Assembly: GCA_009731375.1 (NCBI GenBank)
Contig: BJOX01000192.1
Location: forward strand, 224,484-288,483
Source of the DNA: Paulinella micropora
Lineage: Eukaryota; Cercozoa; Imbricatea; Euglyphida
DNA: 64,000 bases
Reading direction: 5' to 3'
Shown: piece by piece, positions 50,501 through 61,804 of the stretch
Position numbering within the stretch: position 1 is the first letter of the stretch
How the letters are laid out: each line of letters opens with the position of its first letter
Position numbers and translations under genes: made by a program
Notes under the pieces: generated by a model
Database searches by the model: none
Seen by the model: the letters and a program-made list of their open reading frames with translations, nothing else
Told to the model about the DNA's origin: nothing

Positions 50501-53191
50501 CTTAATAGCCGTATGGTAATGTTGTAATCTGGTTTTCTTTTAGTGGTTGTATTACTCTTTTTGTGTAAGTAAATGAAAATATCTTTTGTATGTGATCAGA
50601 CGAAATTGTTTTAGTCTTTTTGTTTCTCGTTATTTTGCTGTTGGTGTGAATGGTTAAATTTCCAGCCTCTGCCACATTCTTTGCTATACACCTTTCACCT
50701 TTTGTTTCAAGTAAGTCCTCTAATTCTTCATATGCCTTCTTAGATAGTTCAGTGTCTTGTACTTGTAATCCGTTGCTTTAATACTAAACATATTTACTAA
50801 GTTCAATTTTTTACAAGTCTCGTAATTCATTGAGAACCCCTTTAATTTCATTTTCGTAGTTCCGTCATCTAGTATGTAGCTGTAGGATTTAGGACCTGCT
50901 CCAACAAATGTGGTTATCTTTCTGCTTACCTTTGTCTTTTTATCTATCAATTCGTCTGTCCATTGCCCCAGTAAATCTCCTGTCGGTATTGTTGTCTGTC
51001 CTTCTTTTTCATCTACTGAATAAATCACACTATCTGTGTCATGGTATAATACTCTATTACCTAATCTGTCCATCATATCATACAATCTCATCTGTGCGTG
51101 TGCTGTAGTAAATAGTGCTACACAAATATTTGTATTGTATGAGTCTGATACTTTTTCTGGGTGTAGGTTGTAAGATAGTTCTAAGCATTCTATGTTTATC
51201 ACATTAATTGATACTTCATTTATCTTTTTGTCGTTTAGTATTTTGTATAGTTCTGCTTCACTCCTTACTATTTTTTTGTTTGTGTCTTGTTGTTTTTGTC
51301 TTGTTGTCGCCACAGCCCTTCTACCTTCATTCTTTTCAATCTTGCTTTTATCTAATTTAATTTTCATCTTTTCTTCATAGTCCTTAATGTAGTTGTCTTT
51401 GTCTTCTTCTGTTATGACATTTGAAGGATAGCTACTTGATTCCTGTTTCACTCTTAGAAATGTCGAAATATATTCTTTGAATAGTTCAGTTGTCTGCTCA
51501 TTCCAATGCAATAATTCGTAAGTTTTAATAAGTCTGTAGCCTTTTTGGATTGCTTTGTAAATAAGTAGTGTTGCCCATGTGCCTGTTAGTATTCTGTCCT
51601 CATCAGTGTGCTGACATTTGTCCTGTAAGCCTTCCTTGCCACATTTATTACATAGATAATACATCATCTTTCCTCTATCTTGACATGGAAGGACAGGGTG
51701 AATTAGTCCTCTAGTGGTAGTATTTTTATTTTTGCTATACCGAATGCTGTTTTGTTATTCAGCATATCATATGCTTCTTTTCCTCTTATTGCTTGGTGTT
51801 TCACAGGATAGGGGTCATACTAGTACATAACCGTCGGATAGAGAGAGCACACATCTATATACTTAGCATACTGATACTCACTCATTGACTTCCAGTATAG
51901 AGACAGAGCATTCACTCTTCCACCAAACATAGCATGTCGTGGATTGATTGTTTCTTGCTCCATTAATGTCTCTTCTATTGTGCCTTTGAATTCTTCCTTT
52001 GATCTTATCCTATTCCATTGACACCCCCATATTGTTATTAATTGACTAACTTCAGAATGCTGACTTATTAAAGTTTCTCGTAGTTTAGTTTCCTTGTATA
52101 CTTGCCTAAATGTTTTATCAACAGACTTTTCTCTATTCAGTTCGTTTCCATTAAAGCACTCAGGACACCCGTGCCAATAACAACCATGGAACTCATATGC
52201 CGTTTTTGTTTTCTCGTCATATCCGTCTAAGTAGGCTTTCACACCTTTAGGTAAGTTTAGTATTTTTTCTTTACCATTTAGACCATGTTGAATTTTGGCA
52301 TTGTCCTTTTTTTTCTCTGTATGCTAACCATTCCACACACATACGACTTGTTTTTGCTTTGTCTGTTCTGTTTGTCTGTATGACTGCTATGCTGTCCTCA
52401 GGCATGTAGTTTGCTTTGAATAGTGCCATACATGTAGAGGCAATTGTAGTGTATTGAAATGGATCAATACCAAACTCCATAAATTGCTTCCTAAACTCAA
52501 TACACCCCCGTCTTAGTATATCTACATCACTATGACAATATTCAATCATTTCTTTATTGAAATCAAATACTTTGCTTTTTTGTTCATCATATCACTTTAG
52601 AAAATCATCTCTTTTCTTTTTTGAAAATGAGTTTTTACCATAGTCATCTTTGTCTGGCATATTCCCTGTGTATGATTGGTTGTCTGTTTTATTGAAAAAG
52701 TGAGGAAAATATACTTTCTTTAATTCTGCAGGTCCAAATGTATCTGGAAAGTCAGATAGAGGCATAGTAAGGAAAAATAGACTAGCTATAAATCTAATCT
52801 GTTCTTTTCCATTACCAATAGACATTATCATTATTTTCCCACCTTCATAGATTACAAATGGAGTTATGCCTTTTTCAATCAACCATTTTAGCACAAATTG
52901 ACAATCATACCCCCTCGCATTATGTGCTATGAATGTATAACCCTTATGTTTTACACCCAACGCCCACTCACAGAATTGTTCAATGTTTTTATGTATAATA
53001 GGGGTGCTGTCGTTGAAATATTGACTTTCTGAATGATTGATAATGTGTATTCCTGTCTCTTGATTTGCTTCAAAATCAAAGAATACATATTTTGTTGATG
53101 ATGCATGTATGACTTTTTTCTTTATCTCACATGTGTGCCCGCTATAGTCAATGGTGTTCGACATATATTGATTGGAATATAATTTTTCCAA
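50501..53191 (-). pseudogene. Protein-primed family B DNA polymerase (pPolB)
   Basis: This is the replicative polymerase of Polintons and polinton-like viruses. From the N-terminal side: exonuclease motif region VFFDFEANQETG, then FIAHNARGYDCQFVLKWL, and YCHSDVDILRRGC (Exo III) at 52.5 kb. Next are AYEFHGCYWHGCPECF, a hallmark before the polymerase domain, and KYIDVCSLYPTV (motif A). NTNICVALFTTAHAQMRLYD and LYHDTDSVIY (motif C) follow, then KLKGFSMNYETCKKLN near 50.85 kb. Breaks: an in-frame TGA at 52594-52592 (a Trp position), a shift near 52300 at an A run, a TAG at 51822-51820, and further shifts near 51.7 and 50.75 kb. The last 70 codons to about 50501 are in another frame. Confidence 0.9.
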
Positions 53192-53206
53192 AAAATACTT
53201 TTTATT

Positions 53207-53243
<37 letters not shown>

Positions 53244-53253
53244 TATATTATCT

Positions 53254-53496
53254 TTAATATGAAATTCTTTTTTTTTCAGGTCTCAATTGGCCGACAATAC
53301 TCTGGAGCCTAATAAGGTCAGCCTTGATTTTTTCTCTTTTGTCTTGTGATTTTCTCAGTATGTCTGCCTTGTTTTTTTGATAATATTCTTTTGCTCTCAT
53401 AAGTGTTTTCTCTTTATTTCTTCTCTGATATTCTCTCATGCGTTCAGCGTGTTTCGCCCTTGCCTCCTCTGCAGTATATGTAGGTTTTCTACCCAT
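53254..53496 (-). CDS. Small basic helical protein next to pPolB
   Basis: Intact 80-residue frame: MGRKPTYTAEEARAKHAERM, then REYQRRNKEKTLMRAKEYYQ and KADILRKSQDKREKIKADLI. The Arg/Lys/Glu pattern with conserved YQ/YY positions resembles short basic helical proteins often found in algal viruses, possibly DNA-binding. It is the outermost gene of the block on this side; TATATA repeats (53210-53235) separate it from the polymerase. Confidence 0.6.
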   Translation of the reverse strand: MGRKPTYTAEEARAKHAERMREYQRRNKEKTLMRAKEYYQKNKADILRKSQDKREKIKADLIRLQSIVGQLRPEKKRISY

Positions 53497-54263
53497 TTAT
53501 ATTATATATAATATAATTTTTATTTATTTAAATAGAAAATAATCAAACTCGCAATAGGGAGGACTTTTAATTTTTTCAAAAAAGATAACTAAGTTCAGCA
53601 CAGCAGTAAAAACTAAGAAACAAGTTTTAATGTCTCTTAGTATTTATTTGGCAAACGATAGATAAGTTATCTTTTTTTTAAGTTTGAGAGAAATTCAAAT
53701 ATAGACTATTTAAGACTTAATGCTTGTCATATTGAATTTGGATAAAATTATGTATATTTTTGTTGAAATTAATAGTAAGACGAATTTATATAAAAATAGC
53801 CTTATTTTATATAAAAGATAAGTGTGCTATAGTGGTACCTATAGTAGTTACAAATATTATAGTTATTAACTAATTATATATCTTTTATAACTTATTCCTA
53901 ATTTTTAGTAACGAATTTTCTTGATTTGGAATAAAGATAGTATCGAATAATCAACTCATCCTGAATACGCTGTTATTTTTCGCTTGTGATGTTTCTTGAT
54001 CAAGCATGCACAAACATTTCAAATTAGTTAGTGATAATTATGTACTATACACAAAAAATTACAAGATTTATATTGCTGGCACTGCCTTGAGCTCTGTAAT
54101 TGTCCTTAAAAATGACTAATCTGTCTCTATTCTTACTACACTCCCCCCCCCCCCTTTTCTATCTATCTATCTATCTATCTACCTACCTATCTATCCACCT
54201 ATCTATCTGTCTACCTACGTACATATCCATAGTATTACCTGTATCTGCTGTTTTTATTACTAG
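53497..54263. other. AT-rich border region
   Basis: No gene. AT-rich to about 54.1 kb, then a C run and TATC repeat (54142-54200). It should contain the right border of the virus-like block, but I could not pair it with an inverted copy near 36 kb. Confidence 0.5.
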
Positions 54264-54547
54264 ATTGAGCGCGTTACCGCAGTCTTTGATGAACATGAAG
54301 ATACCAATTTCACCATGTTCCAAGGCACCGCTTGCATGATGGGGAAGTGCTTGTTTTGCCTTCGAGTGACTGAGCCTGCCCCAATCTGTTTACCTCATTT
54401 CGCTCATTTTATTTTACCTAAAGCAAAAAAAATGTTGGATTTCTTGCTTAGTAAAAACGTCTTGCCTCACGACAGAGTACGTGTGTTACCTACTAACGTC
54501 TCGGATGATGCTCGGATCTGTGATTCTTGCTTTCAGAACATCCACAG
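54264..54547 (+). CDS. Exon with a Cys/His zinc-binding domain (USP-linked gene)
   Basis: Acceptor TTACTAG, donor GTCCTT at 54548. Codes for [20 protein letters not shown], then [18 protein letters not shown] and [12 protein letters not shown]. Cys pairs (CLFC and CDSC) about 55 residues apart with an intervening Cys/His suggest a treble-clef type metal site. The Arg codon AG|G is split and joins the next exon in phase across a 330-bp TAGA microsatellite intron, firm support for splicing. Confidence 0.65.
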
Positions 54548-54593
54548 GTCCTTATTCTTGTCTTCACAACAAAAAATACGTAGTTAGATGGAT

Positions 54594-54601
54594 AGACAGA
54601 C

Positions 54602-54644
<43 letters not shown>

Positions 54645-54653
54645 CAGATAGAC

Positions 54654-54703
<50 letters not shown>

Positions 54704-54722
54704 GTAGATAGGTAGGTAGGTT

Positions 54723-54770
<48 letters not shown>

Positions 54771-54828
54771 GATAGATAGATAGATAAATAGATAGAAGAT
54801 AGATTGGTGGAGAGAGAGAGAGAGGGAG

Positions 54829-54860
<32 letters not shown>
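54594..54860. repeat. Intronic (GATA)n and (GA)n microsatellites
   Basis: GATA units with AGAC and AGGT variants from 54594 to 54800, then GA runs to 54860. Entirely inside the intron between 54547 and 54880. Confidence 0.95.
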
Positions 54861-54861
<1 letters not shown>

Positions 54862-54879
54862 GCTTGTTGTCTTTATCAG

Positions 54880-55149
54880 GTATCACAAACAAATCACAAT
54901 ACAAGACTATCAGCATAGGTGGCTACATGATAAAGGAAAATCGCTGAGTCCAAATGTCAAAAAGATGTTTTTGAAAAGAGGAGAGGAGCTAAGGATGTTA
55001 ACAAGTCTTCTGTTTCTGCTCGACCTGCTCGTTTTCCCTTACTCAAGCCTGCTAGACAGTTCTGAGCCTGTAAAAACCTACGAAAAAGTTGATCGTCTGT
55101 TTCCTAAATCGAAAGCTGCTAAATATCACAATATTTTGGCTGCAGAGGT
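54880..55149 (+). CDS. Second exon of the USP-linked gene
   Basis: Acceptor TTTATCAG, donor near GAG|GTTGAT at 55150. Reads [40 protein letters not shown] and [21 protein letters not shown] hydrophobic [10 protein letters not shown] segment sits in the middle. Unknown domain. Confidence 0.55.
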
Positions 55150-55340
55150 TGATAATTTATCTATCTATCTATCTATCTATCTGTCTATCTACCTATCTGT
55201 CTATCTATCTATCTATATCTATCTATCTATCTATCTATCTATATCTATCTATCTATCTACCTATCTACCTATCTATCTATCTATCTATCTATCTACCTAC
55301 CTACCTATCTATCTATCTATCTATCTACCTACCTACCTAC

Positions 55341-55375
<35 letters not shown>

Positions 55376-55488
55376 CCTATCTACCTATCTACCTACCTAT
55401 CTACCCATCTACCTACCCATCCATCTATCTATCTGTCTATCTATCTATCTATCTACCTATCTACCTACCTACCTATCTATCTATCTAC

Positions 55489-55537
<49 letters not shown>

Positions 55538-55566
55538 CATCCATCTATCCATCTATCTATCTATCC

Positions 55567-55611
<45 letters not shown>

Positions 55612-55691
55612 CTATCTATCTTCTTATCTTCCTATCTTCCTATCTATTTATCTATCTACCTATCCACCTATGTATCTATCCATCTATCTAG
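55150..55691. repeat. Intronic (TATC)n microsatellite
   Basis: About 530 bp of TATC with TACC, TGTC and CCATC variants, ending at the acceptor TATCTAG. Long open frames here (Ile-Tyr-Leu-Ser repeats) are artefacts. Confidence 0.95.
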
Positions 55692-56076
55692 GTGGAGCAG
55701 AATGGCGTGCTTTGGTATAGTCGTGCTTCTTTGCTGGCAATTGACTGGCAGTGACGCAGAAAAATTCAAAATGTCCGATCTTACAAGGTTGTGTGTGGAG
55801 ATAATTCAGGTCTGGTTCTCTGGCCACAACCTGACAGCAAGTGCAGGTTTGATCAAGGCATCGTTCTTTCGAGAAAAATATCGTCTCCTGGAGCGTACCA
55901 ACTGTTGTATGACGTGGTTAAGCAAAGACAAGGCTCTCAGGAGACTGTGGAGAAACTCACCGAGTCACGATTCAAACTTGCGAACACAACTAGTACCCTA
56001 GTCAATAAAATCACCGAGGGCATACAGTCGTATAGTAAGGTGGTATTGTCGCTTATTACTTTACTTATTCTCTCTA

Positions 56077-56130
<54 letters not shown>

Positions 56131-56400
56131 TCTCTCTCTCTCTCTCTCCCCCCCCNNNNNNNNNNAATTCAGGTCTGGTTCTCTGGCCACAACCTGACAG
56201 CAAGTGCAGGTTTGATCAAGGCATCGTTCTTTCGAGAAAAATATCGTCTCCTGGAGCGTACCAACTGTTGTATGACGTGGTTAAGCAAAGACAAGGCTCT
56301 CAGGAGACTGTGGAGAAACTCACCGAGTCACGATTCAAACTTGCGAACACAACTAGTACCCTAGTCAATAAAATCACCGAGGGCATACAGTCGTATAGTA
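55692..56400 (+). CDS. Third exon of the USP-linked gene, duplicated across a gap
   Basis: [20 protein letters not shown], an in-frame TGA, then [20 protein letters not shown] and [20 protein letters not shown] to the donor SYSK|GTGGTA at about 56040. After an N run (56156-56165), 56166-56520 repeats 55806-56155 almost exactly, including the (CT)n that follows. I read this as the same contig end placed twice, so the exon should be counted once. Confidence 0.5.
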
Positions 56401-56409
56401 AGGTGGTAT

Positions 56410-56439
56410 TGTCGCTTATTACTTTACTTATTCTCTCTA

Positions 56440-56493
<54 letters not shown>

Positions 56494-56555
56494 TCTCTCT
56501 CTCTCTCCCCCCCCCCCCTCTCTCTCTCCCCTTCTCTCTCCCTCTCTCTCTCTCT

Positions 56556-56620
<65 letters not shown>
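56410..56620. repeat. Intronic (CT)n, C and (GT)n microsatellites
   Basis: CT-rich to 56590 then GTGTGT to 56616, ending with the acceptor GATTTAG at 56648-56654. Confidence 0.95.
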
Positions 56621-56621
<1 letters not shown>

Positions 56622-56654
56622 TCTTTCCTCTCAATTGCTTGGTGTCTGATTTAG

Positions 56655-58625
56655 GTCGTACGTCGCAAGCAGGGCCTACTTCGACCAGGAACTTTGATTG
56701 ACTTCCCAGCTATGTACAAAACAGAGCTTGATAAAGGCAACGAGTTCCTGGCAGTGGTGGAAACGTTATATGTGTGGATGAAAGTTACGAAAAAACGAGC
56801 GTACGCGAAGAACAGACGCAAAGCCACCGCTTCCGATACACCTAGAGCAAATCAAAACGAGCTGCGTGAGAAACAAATTGAAGCAACAAAAAAAAATGCA
56901 TAGCTAACCTGATTGCTTTCCATTGGGATTCTGACGCTAATTTACTACCCTTTTTACTTGCTAATCTGAAAGCGTCCTGGAGCGATACTGAATTTCTATC
57001 GCTAGCCAACGCTCTTGGCATCACTACATCTTATGATATATGTAACGCGTGGACGCTCCTGATCGAGAAAGCAGTCTCCAGTGCAGACTTTTCACAGCTC
57101 TTTGTGCCTGCAATCCACGCGCCATTAGCGACTTTGGATAATTTTGGGAAAGGGAAGCAGCAGTGGATAACACTGGCTATGCAGTTGGTGTTCCTAGCTG
57201 GAATCGCGGACGATAAAGATGCTACGTCTGCTGCCATAGATATATCGGGGGCTGCCGACACACTTACTGACGACAGTATTCAGAACAACATCACCCTGTA
57301 CAAATTACATAATCCGGCATGAGAGACATCGGAAAAGGCTGAGGCTGGGGTGCGTGAAAAAATCAAGGCAGCTGAAGCTGAAAAGGCATCTATTTTGCAA
57401 AAGCTTCAAGACCTGCGCTCGACCGCATCCGTGATGTTTGGTCCTACTTCACAGACAGGAAAACAGAGGTTGGCGCATTTCAGGGCATGGCGCAGTACTA
57501 TGGTTAAAAGTAGTGGTACCCAAGAACAGCTGCCTTGCAGCACACCCGATAGCCAAGGCGACAGCGGTTCTGGAGCTGGCGCAAGCGACATGCATGCCAG
57601 TCGTGAACGCAACTTGGCTGAAGACCAAGACGGGGGAACAGAGCCTGGAGCAGTAAGAGAGCGTGCTAGTAATGGTTAAAATGATGAATGCAATTCGAGC
57701 AGAGGCCGACATGCTGGTATATCCTTGTCTCAAAATCAATCATCTAGCAATCCTGCTACACTGCTATCTATGACCCCTGCTGAAGTGCAAATTTCGGAAC
57801 GTGTCTTACAAGCAATCACCAAGGCAGGAACAGCAGCCGCCATCGGCATGTTGGGAACTGTATTACATGAAGGAAGTAATCATACCGTCTTGCGGTGGAA
57901 GGAGAGTCTGGCTCAAGCTGGCGTTTCTTCCCATGACTACCCAAGGCGCCTGCCACATCGACCAGAAGAACATCGTGCACAGTCTATTCAAAGAGCTGAT
58001 ATCACAAAATAACTCATGTGCGTGGAGCTGCAGCAGACTATACTAAGCTCACGGAGGCTTTGCTGTCTATCAAAAGACATTTTCGATTCGGGGAGGTAGG
58101 CGGGGCTGACAAAGTCGTATTGCGCTGCGACTTTGCAATATGGTTTATGATTAGTAAGCTTCGAGATGGAAAACCTCACATTTGGGGTTGGATAAATATA
58201 GACCACGGTCCTTTTCACTATGAATGGACCGTTGCCAAACAAATACTTAAAAAGGCGAGCGATCTTGGTCTGCGGCAATTTACGTTTCACTTGCATGGAA
58301 GCAGCAGTGCAGAGTCTCTGATGCGTCGGAATAACTACAATGATTTATGTGACTTTCTACACGAACTTCATCATGCGCTGACTGTTCTGTCACAGGTAGA
58401 ATTCTTAGCAGAATATGATTCTGAGTTGGACAAATCTATGCTTGAGAATGCGCTTCGGCAGGCACAAGAACAAAAGGCACGTTTAAACAGTGTGAAAGAC
58501 CTGGATCGCACTTGTTTGGAAGGGTGGTCAGCTGCTTTCCAGCTACTGGCATCTGAAGAAAATATGCACCAGAAGAACGCTGACTGGATGAAAACTAGCG
58601 TTTATGCGGGCGATATTACTAGAAG
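56655..58625 (+). CDS. Long central exon(s) of the USP-linked gene, several breaks
   Basis: Opens in phase with VVRRKQGLLRPGTLIDFPAM. A shift occurs at a nine-A run (56888-56896). Helical segments follow: FLLANLKASWSDTEFLSLAN, ATLDNFGKGKQQWITLAMQL, and after a TGA near 57320, REKIKAAEAEKASILQKLQD. The region 57.7-58.02 kb switches frame twice. The last part, open from 58018, reads DKVVLRCDFAIWFMISKLRD, GWINIDHGPFHYEWTVAKQI and RQFTFHLHGSSSAESLMRRN, ending at the donor GAAG|GTATGT. I do not recognise these domains. Stops and shifts mean a degrading gene or base errors. Confidence 0.45.
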
Positions 58626-58853
58626 GTATGTATGTATGTATGTATGTATGTGTTTGTGTATGTGTATGTATTATGTATGCATGTATGTAAGCATATATGT
58701 AGGCATGCCATGCCATGTGTGTATGTATGTATGTATGTACGTATGTATGCATGCATGCATGTATGTATGTATGTATGTATGTATGCATGCATGCATGCAT
58801 GCATGCATGCTTGCATGCTGTATGTATGTATACGTATATTTTATGTACGGTAG
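58626..58853. repeat. Intronic TATG/CATG microsatellite
   Basis: GTAT and GCAT tetranucleotides with variants, between donor 58626 and the acceptor TACGGTAG. Confidence 0.95.
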
Positions 58854-58977
58854 GGTCTGGTTACAGATACTAACACAGGATCTTACCAACTTCGTGGTGC
58901 TTCACGTCGCGGTGCGGACGAATGACGCAGAGCTGCGCGATGTTGGTATCAAAGTATCAGCGACATGCACAAACTAA
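58854..58977 (+). CDS. Short exon, VWLQILTQDLTNF frame
   Basis: The Arg codon AG|G joins the upstream exon in phase and gives VWLQILTQDLTNFVVLHVAV then a TAA at 58975-58977. The USP frame overlaps it by about 55 bases in another phase. Either the upstream protein ends here and USP is a separate gene, or one base is wrong and the two are a single protein. Confidence 0.5.
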
Positions 58978-59778
58978 ACACAAACAGACTGAAAAAAAGG
59001 AGCGAGCGCAAGTATCAGTAGGGTTGCTCAACCTGGGCAATACATGCTACCTAAATGCTGTTTTACAAGCTATGTTCAGGGCAGTTCAAGGGATTGAATT
59101 TGAAGGCGCAACGTCACATCCACCTCTCCATGTGCTCGGGTCCATGACAAAAGCAGCGGCTTTTCAGCAGCCTATGATCAAAGCACCTATTCAAACGCTG
59201 CTGGCAAAGGTGACACAAAAAATGAGAAGGCGTAGTGGCAGTCAAGAAGACGCACACGAAGCATTACTGCAACTATTTACTATCTCATCCTCTCGCGGTG
59301 CAAACAAAGTTGATCAAGCATTTATGTCAAGTCTAGGTGGGTTGGGTGAATGTAAAAAAATCAACTGTAGCAAATGCAACAAAGCAGTGATAAGACCATG
59401 CCCTGATGTGTGTCCTGCATTGATTCTTTTGCCGATACCTTCGTCCGGAGCTACAAGCATCGTCGATGCGTTGACTACGTACCTGTCACCAGAGACAATG
59501 TCACAAGGCAATTTCTGGAAGGCTTGTGGATGCTTACGGAAAGAAGCAGACTCCAAACAACAAACAGTATGCACAGTGTTTAACGTGCCATGGCCCAAAC
59601 TACAAATACTGACACTCAAACGGTACATGAACTGATGTAGCTCAGAAAGTTCACACTGCAGAAATTTTTGATCTTGCGTCCTTTTGCAACTCAAGCGGCC
59701 AGGATGCCCCAAGTACAAACTTTTAGCAATAATTTTACACATTGGCGAAGCGCATCACAACGGACATTACATAACTCT
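58922..59778 (+). CDS. Ubiquitin-specific protease (USP/UCH) catalytic domain
   Basis: A cysteine protease that removes ubiquitin or a ubiquitin-like modifier. The Cys box VGLLNLGNTCYLNAVLQAMF lies near residue 33, with GSQEDAHEALLQLF (the QDA-E motif) about 80 residues later. A zinc-ribbon-like CSKCNKAVIRPC lies near 150 and LQILTLKRYMN near 230. After a TGA at 59633-59635 a neighbouring frame reads AQKVHTAEIFDLASF. A third frame gives the His box YKLLAIILHIGEAHHNGHYI up to the donor CTG|GTAATG at 59779. Two small shifts are therefore needed for a working enzyme. Confidence 0.85.
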
Positions 59779-59886
59779 GGTAATGTTGCAAGCATTCTAT
59801 TTCGATATCATTTCATCTATTGTTTTTCTTGCCTCTCATTTTTGTAATTAATTTTCCAGACTCTCTCTCCCCTTCCTTCTATCACA

Positions 59887-60054
59887 GACGCGCGTAGAGG
59901 CAGACGAATGGTACCTGCACGACGACGAGAGAGTCTCCATATGGGAAGATCCCAAATCTGTACCTGTCCTCACAGCAGGGAAGGTTTACAAATTTGGCGT
60001 ACAAGTTTTTCTACCGAAAGTTGTAGTATCACTAACTAACTATGTATTGAATTA
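59887..60054 (+). CDS. Last USP exon
   Basis: Acceptor CTATCACAG at 59878-59886. Continues the His box in phase with TRVEADEWYLHDDERVSIWE, where W-x-x-x-DD is the usual Asp/Asn region after GHY in USPs. Ends YVLN with TAA at 60052-60054. Confidence 0.8.
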
Positions 60055-60151
60055 AAAATTTTCTGTTTTCCAGTACATTAAATAAAATACACTGGAAATT
60101 GGGAAATAAAATGAAAATTATATTATTACTGGTAGTAGTAGTAGTAGTCGC

Positions 60152-60213
<62 letters not shown>

Positions 60214-60263
60214 TAGTAGTAGTAGTACTAGTAGTAGTACTCGTAGTAGTAGAAGTAGTAGTA

Positions 60264-60321
<58 letters not shown>

Positions 60322-60353
60322 CGTAGTAGTCGTAGTAGTCGTAGTAGTCGTAA

Positions 60354-60401
<48 letters not shown>

Positions 60402-60416
60402 CAGTAATAGTAGTAA

Positions 60417-60457
<41 letters not shown>

Positions 60458-60459
60458 AC

Positions 60460-60502
<43 letters not shown>

Positions 60503-60535
60503 GTAATAATAATAATAAAAATAATAATAATAAAA
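60055..60535. repeat. TAG and TAA trinucleotide arrays
   Basis: TAGTAG with GTC/GTA variants from 60129 to 60455, then TAA/AAT to 60535. On the minus strand the final TTA part is the 3' tail of the SINE that follows. Noncoding. Confidence 0.95.
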
Positions 60536-60765
60536 GTGCTTCTCTGTCAATAGCTGATGCAAATCTGCACATGCGCCTCCATCGTCTCACCCGTGAGGGG
60601 AGTACGAAGAATTGACGATAGGCTCTCATGACACCTCCGCAGGGGCAGTTCCAACACTTCCAGACGGACCGGTATGTTCAATGAAGATACTGGTGGCACC
60701 GACGGGAATCGAACTGGCGACAGGGCCCAGATGATGGAACTTGACCACTGGGCTATCACGGTGTC
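60536..60765 (-). mobile_element. tRNA-derived SINE, copy B
   Basis: Read on the minus strand from 60765: GACACCGTGATAGCCCAGTG GTCAAG gives an A-box-like motif. About 40 bases on, CCAGTTCGATTCCCGTCGGT gives a good B box (GTTCGATTC) and a 3' arm that can pair with the first seven bases with one mismatch. A body of about 150 bp follows, ending TTGACAGAGAAGCAC, then a (TTA)n tail. The pol III promoter layout, tRNA-like head and simple tail define a SINE. Confidence 0.85.
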
Positions 60766-60766
60766 C

Positions 60767-60852
<86 letters not shown>

Positions 60853-60858
60853 TAATAG
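60766..60858. repeat. (TAA)n between the two SINEs
   Basis: About 30 units. In minus-strand reading it is the tail of copy A and touches the head of copy B directly. Confidence 0.95.
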
Positions 60859-61122
60859 TGCTTCTCTGTCAATGGCTGATGCATTTCTGCACATGCGCCT
60901 CCATCGTCTCACCCGTGAGGGGAGTACGAAGAATTGACGATAGGCTGTAATGACACCCCCGCAAGGGCAGTTCCAACACTTCCAGACGGACCGGTATGTT
61001 CAATGAAAATACTGGTCCAGACGGACCGGTATGTTCAATGAAAATACTGGTGGCACCGACGGGAATCGAACTGGCGACAGGGCCCAGATGGTAGAACTTG
61101 ACCACTGGGCTATCACGGTGTC
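60859..61122 (-). mobile_element. tRNA-derived SINE, copy A, with a 35-bp internal duplication
   Basis: Same head (A and B boxes) and body as copy B, about 95 percent alike by eye. The segment CCAGACGGACCGGTATGTTC AATGAAAATACTGGT is present twice in tandem just inside the tRNA part, explaining its greater length (264 against 230 bp). Confidence 0.85.
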
Positions 61123-61171
61123 AACAATGATAATAATAATAATAATGATAATAATAATAATAATAATAATA

Positions 61172-61202
<31 letters not shown>

Positions 61203-61219
61203 TAGTAATAGTAGTAATA

Positions 61220-61250
<31 letters not shown>

Positions 61251-61280
61251 TAGTAGTAGTAGTAGTAGTAGTAGTAGTAA

Positions 61281-61322
<42 letters not shown>

Positions 61323-61343
61323 TAATAGTAGTAATAGTAGTAA

Positions 61344-61389
<46 letters not shown>

Positions 61390-61415
61390 CTATCTAGTAG
61401 TAGTAGTAGTAGTAG

Positions 61416-61457
<42 letters not shown>

Positions 61458-61713
61458 CTAGTAGTAGTAGTTTTATTTTATTTTTATTTTACTTTAATAC
61501 TTTCAATCGATTTTATTTTAATTTTTCAATACTTTAATGATTTATTATTATTATTATTATTTTTGTTATTCTTATTAATTTGAGAAGTAGGTCACTATCT
61601 AGTTAAAACAAGAGCTCTTCAGCTAACGATTTGTACGGATGACCAGAGGTTAAATCCTAACTTCATTAAATCGAAGGCCTAGACCTAGTAGTAGTAGTGT
61701 TAGTAGTAGTAGC

Positions 61714-61804
<91 letters not shown>

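Noticed and set aside
36045-53496. A general UGA=Trp code for the element or host
   Set aside because: Nearly all Trp codons in these AT-rich genes are TGG and several genes seem to end at TGA, so scattered mutations are the better explanation.
36045-53520. Terminal inverted repeats of the Polinton-like block
   Set aside because: I compared the AT-rich sequence near 36.0-36.2 and 53.2-53.6 kb and found no convincing inverted match; both borders are obscured by microsatellites.
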